Source of the DNA: Anagrus nilaparvatae
Lineage: Eukaryota > Arthropoda > Insecta > Hymenoptera > Mymaridae
Assembly: GCA_022575985.1 (NCBI GenBank)
Contig: JAKSXM010000247.1
Coordinates: forward strand, 8,579,501 to 8,643,500
DNA length: 64,000 bases
Direction: 5' to 3'
Every line of letters starts with the position of its first letter. Within the stretch, counting starts at the first letter, position 1. This document shows, in pieces, positions 45,061 to 56,404 of the stretch. The notes beneath the pieces are model-generated. The model had not been told where the DNA came from, made no database searches, and was given only the letters and a program-made list of their open reading frames with translations. The translations under genes and the position numbers were made by a program.

Positions 45061-46560
45061 CAAAATACTACAGCTCAAGCAAAATGAATGACAGAAGCAA
45101 TTGATTTACTAACATTAAAAATCAGAGAGCTTGATGGTTATAACGAGGTAAACGATAACGAAAATAATTTAGAAAGTCATAATTCTTCAGTTGTACAGGA
45201 AAGTAACATAAGTCACGAAGAAATTAATAATATTATTAGAGACGAATTTAATAAACTTGATATTGTTAAAAATAAATCTAACGAAAATTCTATAAATTCA
45301 GTTAAAAACGAACTTTTAAAACTTGAAGTTATAAGTAAAGAATCCGGACCAAAACGAGAATACAAATTAACACAACAAACGAAATTTGAACACTTTTACG
45401 ATTTTCTGACTTCAGAACTAAGATTAAACGAATTGCTTTACGTAATAAATGAAAACGAATCTACTAGTAAAACTAAAAGTTACGATGAAAGCACACTAAA
45501 ACGACATTAATACGAAGTCAGAGATATAATAATAAATCGGATTGATCAAACTTATTATTCAAAAGTAGCTAGTATTTCAGAACCGGCAAAAATAATTGAC
45601 CAGTTAAAAGAAATTAAACGATGTGAGACAAACTTAACTTCAGTAATGATTCGTAAACAACTCTATGAAATGCAATACAATCCTAATAAAGAAAAAGCTT
45701 CTGAATTTATTGATAAATTTGAAGATGTCGTACGAAATTATGAAAATTTATCTAATACTACGACTTTACCTACAGACGAAAAACGAGACGCCTTTTATAA
45801 TGCAATTATGTATACAGTTCCTCAAATACAATCTGTTGAATTTATGACTAAAACATCTAACAATAATAAAGGTCTTACTTACGAACAAATAAAACAATTT
45901 ATTATTCAGGCTGAAGCCAGCAACATGAATAATAATCAAACGAAGAGCAATACACGAGCTGCTTTAATGACTAGTAGAAGACCAGCAGAAACTTGCCACC
46001 TTTGTGGAGAAACTAGTCACAACGAGAGTACTTGCTGATTAAAAGGCACTGGTCTTCGAAAATGTTATGAATGTGAGAAAATAGTAAAACACATTGCATC
46101 AGAATGCGAAGTAAGACTCGCTAGAGAACGAAAAGCAAAAGCTCAACGACAGAATAGTCAAAACAGGTATGCTCCTTATCATAATAACCATAATAATCAA
46201 GCTTCTCGTAATCCAAACAATAATTCATATAATACGAATAATAAACGACCCTTTAACAATAACGATACACCTCAAGAATATAATAAAAATAAACGATTCA
46301 AAGCAGCTTTTAATAAAGCTAGAGGTAATGGTGGAGGACGTGGAAATTATCGAGGAAAAAGAGGTGGTAACTCTAGATCAAATAACTCTCAGTCAAATGA
46401 AAAACCTAACACAAGCACTCCTCAAAATAAATCTAATAAAGGTGAATATATATCAACACAATATTCTACATCGATCATAAAAACTTTTGATAATTTAAAT
46501 AATAGTGATTTAAACCCTATCGATTCTAAATTCCCTAAATTACCATTAATTAAATTTCTA
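45061..46560 (+). pseudogene. Copia copy A gag, capsid and zinc-knuckle region
   Basis: The frame from 45088 runs, with stops at 45508 and 46036, through a UBN2/gag-like helical region (VMIRKQLYEMQY; KIIDQLKEI) to CHLCGETSHNESTC (perfect CX2CX4HX4C, 45994-46035). It then reaches a second, irregular knuckle [15 protein letters not shown] and an Asn/Arg/Gly-rich tail (46160-46460) likely to bind RNA. Gag forms the cytoplasmic virus-like particle of Ty1/copia elements. Confidence 0.85.
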
Positions 46561-46671
46561 GCGGATTCTGGAGCAACAGAACATTTAACTCAATCAAAAG
46601 TAGTTTTTAAAACATTTAACGAGTCTGATTTTGGTACGATAAAATGCGCAAATAAAGATTCTTCTGCTGAT
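46561..46671 (+). pseudogene. Copia copy A aspartic protease region
   Basis: [11 protein letters not shown] at 46558-46590 contains the DSGA active-site triad of retrotransposon aspartic proteases. It is in the same frame as gag upstream and integrase downstream, so a gag-pol fusion is expected, as in copia. Confidence 0.85.
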
Positions 46672-48114
46672 ATGAAAACGGAGGGAGCTGGAACGATAGA
46701 AATAGCTCTTGATAATAACGATTTATTTAATTTAGAAAATGTAATATGCGCAAAAGATCTATCGGCTAATTTATTATCTCTTAGAAAATTCGCAGAATTA
46801 GGATTAGGTATTTATCTCGATAATAAGAAAATTGATATTTTTGACCCTATCTCAAACGAAACTTTCCTATCAGGCATTTATAAAAGACCATATTGGATTA
46901 TTGAATGTCAAATTCATAATACAAGCAGTCTAGTTAAAAATAACAATAAACAAATATTTGTAAACTTAACAGTTAATGATACGAACGAAAATACTACACC
47001 ACGATATATAACTCGAGGTATAGCATCAAAACAATTACAAAATTTAAATAAAAACGATTCCTTAGAAAATATTGATAATGAAAATTTAAATCAGGTTATA
47101 TCAGATAATAACTTATTAAAACAAAGCGAACATGAAATGGAAATTGAAAAACAACGAACTAACGAAATAAATGATACATCTGAAACGAATAATATAAATA
47201 AATATAAAATTTACGAAAATTCAAAATTCGATACTACTATTTGGGATAGAAAATTCCATGACATAGATGAACTGCCAATAACAGTAATTTCTGAAACGGA
47301 ATCTCCTTTTAACGATAAATACGAAAAATTTAAGAAAAATAATTATGCATTACTGTGGCATGTTAGAATGGGCCATGCATCAATTGTATATTTAAAGGAA
47401 TTACAAAAACGATTTCCTAAAATTAAAGAATTATCGCGTGCGATATTTAATGATTCATTATTAGATTGCGAAGTTTGCAAAATTGCAAAATTTAACAAAC
47501 TTCCTTTTCATTTAACACGTAAACGAGCCACTGAACCTTTACAAATTATTCACTCTGACATCATGGGTAAAATATCACCAAGTTCTTATCCTAAGGGATA
47601 CAAATTTATATCTGTATTTATAGATGATTTCTCGAGGTTAGCAACGGCATTTCCTATGAAAACGAAAGACGAAACTGGTCATTGTCTTGAGGCTTTTATT
47701 AAAAGCGCTCGGAATTTATTAGGCAGAGATGCTAAAGTCTGTTATTTACGTACAGATCAAGGAACAGAGTATACTGGTGGTTATACGATAGAACTATTAA
47801 TTAAACTTGGAGCTGAACAGCAACTGGCTTGTCCAGATACTCCTGAACATAACGGAGTAGCTGAACGATTTAACCAAACGATCCAAAAGAAAGTAAGAGC
47901 TTATATGTACGATTCTAATCTCCCCGAAAGTATGTGGGATTTAGCACTGGGAGCTGCTGTATATGCATACAACAGAACTCCTCATAAAGCAAACGAAATG
48001 ATAGTACCTTTGGAAAAATTTACTCCAAATCATAGTTACGATATGCAGCAAATAAAACGATTTGGCTGCATAGCATACATAAAAGTCCAAAGAAAAAACC
48101 GGTCCGAAATTTAG
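46672..48114 (+). pseudogene. Copia copy A protease end, gag-pre-integrase and integrase
   Basis: A 480-codon open frame. [14 protein letters not shown] is the end of the protease/start of the pre-integrase region. [11 protein letters not shown] with CEVCKIAK forms the HHCC zinc-binding motif. HSDIMGKIS (Asp), LRTDQGTEY (Asp) and [10 protein letters not shown] (Glu) are the DDE catalytic residues of the integrase. The frame is lost near 48100 at an A-run (one base too many compared with copy B), giving a premature stop at 48112. Otherwise this part is intact and looks recently active. Confidence 0.92.
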
Positions 48115-48215
48115 ATATGAAGGTCGAAGAGTTGTTTTTATAGGCTACTCGCCATCAGGTTATCAATTTTTTAAACCTGAAGAAAATAAATATTATGAAA
48201 GTAGACATGTAAGAT

Positions 48216-48316
48216 CAGAGCTGGGCACAAGTGGACCGCGCGTTAAGCGCGCCCATATAAGATACATTGTAAATACTGATACTCCGGTCCGAAAGTAGAG
48301 TATTTGCCCAACTCTG
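48216..48316. mobile_element. 101-bp hAT-type MITE in copia pol
   Basis: Ends cagagctgggca and tgcccaactctg (one mismatch), flanked by the 8-bp duplication TGTAAGAT (48208-48215, 48317-48324). 8-bp duplications with CAG-beginning termini are diagnostic of hAT elements. Contains the hairpin gcgcgttaagcgcgc. Copy B lacks it at the equivalent place. It disrupts the reverse-transcriptase frame. Confidence 0.9.
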
Positions 48317-48324
48317 TGTAAGAT

Positions 48325-49307
48325 TTAATGAAAAATTGGTCTATGGCGATTTGTATAATAAAAAGCAAATTAATGATGTACCTGAAGTAACGATAAATAT
48401 TGATAAAAATAAATGGTTCTTAGAATTTGAGGATGAAAATTCAGTAAACACTGAAACATCTTCGAAACAGGAGGGAGAACCAGTTAAACGAAAAAGAGGT
48501 AGACCAAAGAAATTAATTGAAAATAAAATTAACGATACTGACGAAAATAATACGAATAAACAAATTGACACACCTTTAAATGATACAAGTTTTTCTGATA
48601 TCCCTGAAATAAATTCAAACGATGCTCAGGCTTTATTTATTTTCAAAAATAAAGTATACGAATTTAAAGACGAAGCAAATTATGCTCTTATAGCAAAAGT
48701 AAACGATGATCCTATAACTTATGAAGAAGCTATGAAATCGGAAAAACGTAGTTTCTGGATTAAAGCCACTGAAGACGAATTAAATTCATTAAATAAAATG
48801 AAAGTTTGGACGATTGTTAAAAGAACTGATAAAATGATAAATGGCAAACGACTAAATTTAGTAGATTCGAGATGGTTATTTAAAGTAAAATGTGATGCTG
48901 CTGGCAATATAAAATATAAAGCACGATTAGTTGTTCGCGGTTTTAAGGATAAAAATGTTTACGATTTAACGGAAACTTATGCTCCAGTTTCACGCTTGTC
49001 CTTAGTTAGACTTGTATTAGCAATAATAAATAAATTCAGACTAAAGACATGTCAACTAGACGTTAAAACAGCGTTTCTGAATGGCACGATTGACGAAGAA
49101 ATTTACATGGAAATTCCTGAGGGCGCTGGCTATACAAAAGAAGAAAGACGTAATTACGTATGCAAAATAGAACGAGCTTTGTATGGTTTGCGTATTAGCC
49201 CTAAGAGATGGTATGAACGACTTACTTCTGTTTTAAAATCTATAGATTTAGAACCTAATAAAAAGAACCATGTTTATTTATTTATCACGAAAATGAAAAA
49301 CTTTTAA
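48325..49307 (+). pseudogene. Copia copy A reverse transcriptase, N-terminal and palm
   Basis: The frame from 48336 contains VKRKRGRPKKLI (a basic, nuclear-localisation-like string before RT), then WTIVKR, KARLVVRGF and YAPVSRLSLVRL. The CQLDVKTAFLNGTIDEEIY block carries the first catalytic Asp, and ALYGLRISPKRWYERL follows. A frameshift near 49290 ends the frame at 49307. The rest of RT continues from 49314. Confidence 0.9.
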
Positions 49308-49313
49308 TACTTT

Positions 49314-49912
49314 TAATTTATGTTGATGACATGATAATTGCTAGTAATAACAAAGATAAAATAAACGAAGTAATTTTAAAATTAGAAAAAGAATTTGAAA
49401 TAACAAATTTAGGTGAACCGCGAGAATTTTTAGATATAACGATTAAACATGATAAAGTAAATAATGTAATGAAGCTAAGTCAGGAAAAATATATCGATAA
49501 AATTTTAAAACGATTTAAATTTCATAATTCACATCCGCAAAGAACACCTATGATCACATCTCAAGTAGCTAATAGAGAACGAAGATTACGTGAAGAAAAT
49601 ATTGATGAAAAGACCTTAGCTGACACTGAAACGAGAGTAAATGTACCATACAGAGAAGCAGTAGGTAGTCTTCTATATTTAGCAAACGCTACACGTCCTG
49701 ACATTGCATTTGCAGTGAATGTCCTTAGCAGACATCAAATAAATCCAACTGAAAACGATTGGAAAATGGTAATACGAGTTATGAGATATTTAAAAGGAAC
49801 GATAAATTTCTCTTCAACCTTTAAAGGACTAGAAGACGAAATACAAGCTTACTCTGATGCTAGTCTTGGAGACTGTAAAAGATCTCGAACCACTTGTGGT
49901 TATTTAATTTAA
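49314..49912 (+). pseudogene. Copia copy A reverse transcriptase, catalytic YVDD to connection
   Basis: YVDDMIIASNN at about 49319 is the copia-type catalytic box. GEPREFLDITI, SQEKYIDKILKRF, VGSLLYLANATRPDIAFAVN and WKMVIRVMRYLKGT follow the usual order. YSDASLGDCKRSRTT begins RNase H. A TAA at 49910 interrupts GYLI. Confidence 0.92.
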
Positions 49913-50294
49913 GTCTTTGGTGACTCTATTGGGTGGGGAGTACATAAACAACCTCACGTGAACTTGTCAATATGTGGCTGAATTTGTCGCAATGAGCGAA
50001 GCTTGTCAAAATCTAATACCATTACATAAAACTATAAGCTCTATTTTACAAACAAGCTTTTATCTAATACCACTATGGTGTGAGAATAACGCTGCTAGAA
50101 GATGTGCAGAAACGGATAATAATAAATTAAATCATATGGTAGAAGCTCAAGAAGAGTACGTCAAAGAATGTGCTGAGCTTAAATTTATTACGATAAGCTG
50201 GGTTAGATCAAAGGATCAACCTGCGGATATATTTACAAAATCACTAGCTTTTGAAGATCACGAACGACTAACGAATTTAATATTAAATAAATAA
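49913..50294 (+). pseudogene. Copia copy A RNase H, C-terminal part
   Basis: The frame 49974-50294 reads AEFVAMSEACQNLI, WCENNAARRCAE and ISWVRSKDQPADIFTKSL, the standard end of copia pol, and stops at TAA 50292-50294. The region 49913-49973 contains a frameshift and a stop. Confidence 0.9.
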
Positions 50295-50541
50295 ATTATT
50301 AATTATATTTTCTTTGTTACAGATACTAAATAGATTTAACCAGAACGAGATACGAAGGACGATTGAAAGAATTAAACTCAATGATCGATAATTACATATT
50401 TAATGACATAATAAGTTTATTGTTTTTATATTGATTTGTAATTTTGTACTTTTATAATAAGATGTAAATATGTGTTGATTAAGATTAGTCTGATAAAATA
50501 TTGATATTTTATAAATCTGTTAAAATGGTTATATATACTTT

Positions 50542-50552
50542 GTGGGAGGGAG
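50542..50552 (+). promoter_or_regulatory. Polypurine tract
   Basis: gtgggagggag stands immediately before the 3' LTR (tgttaa at 50553), the usual primer for plus-strand DNA synthesis. 50295-50541 is AT-rich 3' untranslated sequence. Confidence 0.8.
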
Positions 50553-50698
50553 TGTTAAAATGAAAGTATGACACACGGAGCATATAACGCATGCGTAGTA
50601 CTGTCATGTAAAAGTAGGCTTCCGCCCGCTTAGTCAGTCTCTTCTGATCTCTTGAAGAGTAAAGATCGATCACGATTACATAATAAAGTATATTCATT

Positions 50699-52710
50699 TT
50701 TTTTTTTTTTTTTTTTTTTTTTAAGGGAAATATGTGAATCTTACATCAGCCATGGAGTGTTTGCGGGCCTTAAAGACCCGCAAATTTCCATGGCCGCCCA
50801 GTTGTACAAAGTGTACAACTGGGAGACCACCGGCGAGCGCGGTCGCCGGCTACGCCCCAGATTCTTACTGGATAAACACACTTTAAACCCCCCGCGCTTG
50901 TTTGTCCTAAACCGGAACTCCCTTTTCAGGTATAACTTCAGTTTGGGACGCGCAGCCTAGGCAGCTGGCCGCTGCCTTCCCACCTCTCTACGATTGAAAG
51001 CCCTCCTCCTTCTTCTGCAACAAGGTGGTCCTTACGTACTCTGCTACTTTGTTCCAGTTTTCGGAACTCCGTAGCATTTCCGGGACCACCGTCTCCGGCC
51101 TCCAAATCGGGAAGGGCGGGCGCCCCCCCGAGTAGCCAACACATTCGAAGAATGTGTGCTCTACTGTATCATCCACGCCCGGACAGTGCAAGCACTCCTT
51201 TGTTGCCACCTTATGCCAATGCTTCAACATGACACGGAAGTACCCGTGTCCAGTTAAGAACTGGGTAAGGTAGAAATCCACCTCCCCATGCTGTCGTCCC
51301 ATCCATGCCTGCAGGTCTGAGATCAGTCTGCGCGTCCATAGGGCATTTTTCTCTTGGTTCTTTTTCCATCGCTTCTTCCATGCTTTCATAGAGTTGAAGC
51401 GGGCGCGAGTGGAAGCCACTTCGCGCTCATCCACGCTCTCGTAGATGAATTTCCGCTCCAACGCTAGCAGGTCAATGGGTATCACCGAAGCAACAACCTG
51501 GATCGCCTCTAGAGATACCGTGTGGTATCCGCAGGCGATCCTCACTGCCGCTTGCCTCTGTACTGACGATATTTTTCGTCTGTACTTGGCAGTTTCTGTG
51601 GTCTTCGCCCAGACTTCTGATCCGTAGAGCAGGACAGAGTTGACGACTGACATCAGGAGCCTTCGCTTCCCTGGTTTGGGTCCCCCAATGTTGGCCATGA
51701 GCCTTGACAGGGAGGATGCGGCCGACGCTGCCTTTTCACACGACCTCTGAAATTGCTCCCAGAAGGTCAGCTTGTTATCAAGCTGAACTCCCAGGTATTT
51801 CACCGATGTTCTGGTTCGGATCGTGTGAGGGTTTCCGCCGTCGTCGATAATTACATCGAAGTCAGTGGGAACCCTTCGACGAGTCAGCAGTACGATCTCC
51901 GTTTTTGGGATGGCAAGCTGGAGCCCGTGATCGCCCATCCAGAGGTTGATCCGTCTCATGACTAGATTCAACCTCTCCTGGGTCACTTCCATGTCCCTGC
52001 CAGTTATGGTCAGGGCCACGTCGTCGGCGTACCCGATCAGGGAAACTCCTTCCGGGAGGTGGACGCGCAGCAAGCCATCGTAAAAGGCATTCCACAGGTC
52101 CGGTCCGAGAACCGAACCTTGCGCGATGCCTGCACTCAAAACCCTTTCACGCCTTCCATCGAGCGTGTCATAGAGCAGTCTCCGGTCCCGCAGGTAATCC
52201 TTTAGTACGTTACCCAGATACCTGGGTATCTGGAAATCGTACTCGAGGGACCGGATCATGTCATCCCACCTGGCTGAGTTGAAAGCGTTTTTGACGTCCA
52301 GCGTTACCAGAAGGACGTCCTTGCGAATTACAGGCCGCCTTTCCCTCTCAGCCTCTACGGTATCCACGACACGCCGAATGGCGTCTATCGTGGAATGCCC
52401 TTCACGAAAACCATGCTGCTCCTCGGAGAGACCACCGCCCTCCTCGATTGCCCTTCTGAGCCTTGCCCGGAGCAATCTCTCCATCACCTTACCAATGGTA
52501 TTTAACCTACACAAAGGTCTGTAAGATGATGGAGAGTCCGGGACTCCCCCCTTGCCCTTGTTCAAGAGCACGAGACGTGCCACCTTCCACTGCTTTGGGA
52601 ACACTCCAGCCACCAAACACGCATTGAACATGCTTAACAGGATACCAGGGATTACTTTGACCGCTCTTTTGAGCACTTCCGCCGGTATCCTGTCCGGCCC
52701 AGGCGCCTTG
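50699..52710 (-). mobile_element. 5'-truncated R1-like non-LTR retrotransposon
   Basis: A 2.0-kb insertion ending (minus-strand 3' end) in a poly(A) tract of about 25 (poly T at 50699-50722), with the 14-bp duplication AAAGTATATTCATT at 50685-50698 and 52711-52724. Much more GC-rich than its surroundings. It begins inside the reverse transcriptase, so endonuclease and ORF1 are missing: classic target-primed 5' truncation. 50723-50987 is 3' untranslated region, with hairpins such as gcgggccttaaagacccgc. Confidence 0.95.
50988..52710 (-). pseudogene. R1-clade reverse transcriptase, 5'-truncated but open
   Basis: The minus frame is open for 596 codons from an ATG at 52778, but the first 24 or so are LTR sequence and not LINE. 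The LINE part starts KAPGPDRIPAEVLKRA and shows SSYRPLCRLNTIGKVMERL, QHGFREGHSTIDAIRRVV, LDVKNAFNSARW, AQGSVLGPDLWNAFYD and the catalytic GYADDVALT. Near the C-terminus CLHCPGVDDTVEHTFFEC (CX2CX8HX4C) is the R1/TRAS-type zinc knuckle. No stop in about 570 codons implies a young insertion. It cannot move alone without its endonuclease. Confidence 0.93.
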
Positions 52711-53711
52711 AAAGTATATTCATTATTCTTATAATTAATTGTGTTTTTCTTGTGTATTAATCTCCTTATTCTCAACAACCCATTATTCCATCAGTAATAT
52801 ATATTGTTTTTTTTTTTAAGTGTAATACCTAGTTTATTGAAAATTTTTTTCTAAAAATTTTTTAAATAAAAAACATTAAATCACAGCAACATTTTTTTTC
52901 TTTTAAAATACGGTATTTAACTTTTTTTTATGAAATACTGATATCTCAAATTATAATTTTTATTAGATAAAATAGACCATTATAAATATTTTGCTATTGT
53001 TAATGAGGAACCATAGTGCCAATCACTTGGCAGCGTTTTTTTATTGCAACGCAAAAGTAAACTATGAGTCATTCTGGATGGCCTTTCCAGGTCTCCCGAT
53101 CGGGCTGTTTTTTTCACCACTTTTTTATGCATACAAAATATGTTTCCTGTAAAATTTTCAGCTCTCTAGGCGCTCAGGAACCCGAGTTATACCCAAAAGA
53201 AGCTTTTTAGATTTCTTCGGTTTTTTCAAAAAAAAAATTTTTTTTCTTTTTTTAATTTTTAAAATTGACTAGATGATTAAAAAAAATAGTACCCACACAT
53301 AAAAAGTTGTGAAATTTTCCGCTGAATCCGAATTTGAGGTCAGTTTTTTTTAAATTTTGCCCCTGGGTGGCTCAAACTGCTTTTTTCGGCTTAGAGCGGG
53401 AGATTTTGAACTGCTTAAATTCAACAACTTTTATAAGGCTCAAACCTGGATAGGATTGGTCTAAATACTATATACTTTGAAATGGTAAATGTCGCTGGGT
53501 GGTCATATGCCCTTTAAAAAGCGTCAGAAGCATAATAATGGCTTTTTTAAATCTAATTTTAACGTTAAAATCACATTTTTTAAGCGCCTTATTGTTTTAT
53601 TGGTTCCTCATAGAGGAACCATTGTGATCGGTCAAAATTTTTTTTTTGATTTTTTGGTATATAAGCACGTTTTGAGACCTCAGGAAGCTAAAAAACCGGT
53701 TTTTAAAAAAA

Positions 53712-53780
53712 GTCTGTATGTGTGTATGTGTGTGTGTACGTACGTACGTACGTATGTACGTATGTACGTACGTATGTAAT
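53712..53780. repeat. TGTG/ACGT microsatellite
   Basis: tgtatgtgtgtatgtgtgtg followed by repeated acgt/tgtacg units. The frames across it on both strands (Tyr-Val/His-Thr runs) are spurious. Confidence 0.9.
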
Positions 53781-55759
53781 CGCTGATATTTCACAAACAT
53801 TATGGAATTAAGACCTAATTTTTTTTTCAAAAATTTTTTCACTAAAAAAGCTCGAGGTACTTTTTTTTTTTTTTAATTTGGATGTAATACCTCATTTATT
53901 TCCATGAAAGTACTTATATTTGAAAGTATGGTTTTCACATGATATCTCGAATCGGATACTTAATTTTCTGAAATTTTTTTTTCTAAAATTTTTTTTCACA
54001 AAAAAATACAAAAAATACCAATTTTTTTTTTCGTTTTGGACGTAGTACCTAATTTATTTCCATGGAAGTACTAGTTTTAAGAACCTTGTTTATTGTAATT
54101 TTTTGGATCTGATACTTAATTTTTTCAAAATTTTTTTTGTCAAAATTAAAAAAAAAGAAAAATAAAAAAAACTGCAATATTTTTTTTTTTTTTTGGTGTA
54201 ATACCTCATTTAATTCTATGAAAGTACTAATATCTGAAAATATTTTAACTAGTGATATTTGAAAACCATTATCGAATTAAGACCTAATTTTCTTTTCCAA
54301 ACATTTTTTTATCAAAAAATCTCAAACTGCTTTTTTTTTTTTAATTTGGATGTAATACCTCATTTATTCCCATGAAAGTACTAGTATTTGAAAGTATGGT
54401 TTTCACATGATATCTCAAATCGGATACTTAATTTTCTGAAAATTTTTTTCCTAAAATTTTTTTCACAAAAAAATACAAAAAATACCAATTTTTTTTTTCT
54501 TTTTGGACGTAGTACCTAATTTATTTCCATGGAAGTACTAGTTTTAGAAATATCGTTTATTGTAATTTTTTGGACCTAATACTTAATTTTTTTTTAATTT
54601 TTTTGTCAAAATTTTTGTCGCCAAAAAATACAAAAAATCGCCAAAATTTTTTTTATTTTAGGACGTAATACTTAATTTTTTCCTATGAAAGTACAAATAT
54701 CTAGAATTATTGTTTGTAAAGGATTTCTCCATCTGATACATAATTTTTCGAAATTTTTTTTTTTAAATTTTTTACATAAAATAATTAAAAAAATACTATA
54801 ATTTTTTTACTTTTTGGACGTAGTACCTCATTTTTTTCCATGAAAGTACTGGTATCTAGAAGTATCGTTTTTACTCGATATCTCGAATCTTATAATTTAT
54901 TTATTGAAAATTTTTTTCTCAAAATTTTTTTCACCAAAAAATACAAAAAATACCAATTTTTTTTTTCTTTATGGACGCAGTACTTAATTTATTTCTATGG
55001 AAGTACTAGTTTTAGAAATATCATTTATAGTAATTTTTTGGACCTGATACTTAATTTTTTCAAAATTTTTTTCTCAAAATTTTTGTCGCCAAAAAATACA
55101 AAAACCGCCAAAATTTTTTTTATTTTAGGACGTATTACTTAATTTTTTCCTACGAAAGTACGAATATCTAGAATTATCGTTTGTAAAGGATTTCTCCATC
55201 TGATACATAATTTTTCGAAATTTTTTTTTTTTTTAATTTTTTACATAAAATAATTAAATAAATAGCATACTTTTTTTTCTTTTTGGACGCAGTACCTCAT
55301 TTTTTTCCATGAAAGTACTAATATGTAGAATTATCTTTTTAACTGGATATCAACAATCTGATACCTAATTTTTTTTAAAAATTTTCTTTTAAAATTTTTT
55401 ACATAAAAAAATTAGAAAAAAACAATAATTTAACAATTTTTTTTATTTTAGGATGTAATACTTAATTTCTTCCTATAAAAGTACGAATATCTAGAATTAT
55501 CGTTTTTAAAGGATCTCTCCATCTGATAAGTAATTTTTCGAATTTTTTTTTTTCAAAATTTTTTACATTAAAAAGTTAAAAAAATTTTATCTTTTTATTG
55601 ACGTAGTGCCAATTTTATTTCTCTGAAAGTATTAATACCTGGAATTATGAGTTTTGAAAATTTTTTGGGTATCAGGGGAAAGTTTATACACTTTCTTTAT
55701 TAAATTTAGAATATTTGGCACAATTTTTTTTTTAGTGAACAACCCTAATCTATATGTAA

Positions 55760-55963
55760 GTCTTTTAACTTATTTTAATTTTAAAAAAATGTATTACATT
55801 ATGTTATTATATTTCTAGCCTTGATAAAGATCCTATGCGGATCGAAAGCTTGGAATTCATTAAAATTTAATCAATAAACATCATTATACTCGGAAAGGTC
55901 GTTTTTTAATATTATGAAATAGTCAAATTAAATATAAAAAAAATACAAAATACTAAATTTTAG
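55760..55963. other. Non-coding, flank of the possible exon
   Basis: AT-rich. Contains agatcctatgcggatcgaaa within attttctagccttgataa-type text, reminiscent of 3' ends of Penelope-like elements, but not enough to call. On the minus strand it would be the 3' untranslated region of 55964-56137. Confidence 0.35.
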
Positions 55964-56137
55964 CTAAATTTTAGATGCCATTATTGCAAGTTGGCGTAAA
56001 GTTTTCTTTTCAATGGAATCTTTTGAAACAGCTATGTGGTTTGCATTCGTAGGTGTAAATTGATTCCGCAAAAATTTTTCTTCGATTGTTCCATGATAAT
56101 TAGCTAATTTACACAATCCGTTATCTATCTGTACTAA
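55964..56137 (-). CDS. Possible terminal exon of an unidentified gene
   Basis: On the minus strand an acceptor-like tgcttatag is followed by 57 open codons (LVQIDNGLCKLANYHGTIEE, then KFLRNQFTPTNANHIAV, ending MASKI) and a TAG. Composition and amino-acid mix are protein-like, in contrast to the satellites around it. I do not recognise the protein. The entry frame is phase 0, the same as the NAA50 exon at 59237-59393, so an alternative NAA50 terminal exon is formally possible, though one in three random acceptors would fit. The terminal SKI resembles a peroxisomal PTS1 variant, which may be coincidence. It could equally be a relic of an unknown element. Confidence 0.45.
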   Translation of the reverse strand, partial: LVQIDNGLCKLANYHGTIEEKFLRNQFTPTNANHIAVSKDSIEKKTLRQLAIMASKI

Positions 56138-56404
56138 CTATAAGCATGCAAAATAATATTTGAAATTTCCCCTTAATTTAATTTTCGTTTGTTTAATAAG
56201 AAACACTTATTTAAATTATTCGCAGTAATAATAAATTCTTTTCAAATATATACCTAGGTCTATCCGGATAAACTATATAAGTGGAGTTGGATAAAGTCCG
56301 ATTCTTAATTTTTTTCATCTTTTTTGTTCAACTATATCTGGTAACGCTTGGATAGTCCTTGCTTTATCCAAGAGGCTTGGATAAAGTCCGTTTAATAAAA
56401 AATG
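56138..56404. other. Non-coding; short repeated motif
   Basis: Two copies of ttggataaagtccg (56290, 56385) and an inverse gctttatccaag between them. Otherwise featureless. Confidence 0.4.

Larger units (their letters stand above)
42535..52793 (+). mobile_element. Ty1/copia LTR retrotransposon, copy A
   Basis: Bounded by LTRs starting tgttaaaatgaaagtat and ending ccattattccatca, with GTAAT on both sides (42530-42534, 52794-52798). Order inside: primer-binding site, long leader with apparent introns, gag, protease, integrase, reverse transcriptase, RNase H, purine tract. This protease-integrase-RT order defines Ty1/copia. It is inactivated by stops (44589, 45508, 46036), frameshifts (about 45060, 48100, 49300), a MITE at 48216-48316 and a LINE in the 3' LTR. 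The inserted LINE and MITE account for 2.1 kb. Confidence 0.95.
50553..52793 (+). repeat. Copia copy A 3' LTR, split by a LINE
   Basis: LTR sequence occupies 50553-50698 and 52725-52793. The break carries the LINE 50699-52710 and its duplicated target. Without it the LTR is about 215 bp, 35 bp longer than the 5' LTR. Confidence 0.92.
40882..53012 (+). repeat. GGTTCCTCAT-bounded satellite element, split by copia copy A
   Basis: Begins ggttcctcatagaggaacc (a perfect short hairpin) and ends tgttaatgaggaacc at 53012. Between are satellite units of about 150-160 bp with the landmark tttccatgaaagtact (41186-42534), interrupted by the complete copia insertion 42535-52793 with GTAAT on both sides. 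Removing copia leaves about 1.9 kb. The same ends bound 53602-57847, and one end occurs at 20381, so the satellite travels as a defined unit. Confidence 0.7.

Noticed and set aside
53489..53842. Opposing frames of 96 and 81 codons
   Set aside because: Both are created by the TG/ACGT microsatellite and by low-complexity satellite sequence.
55798..55870. 3' end of a Penelope-like element (gcggatcgaaagcttggaat)
   Set aside because: Only a loose resemblance to the usual ending. No adjacent Penelope coding sequence in the matching orientation; the real Penelope fragments are at 59521-60000.
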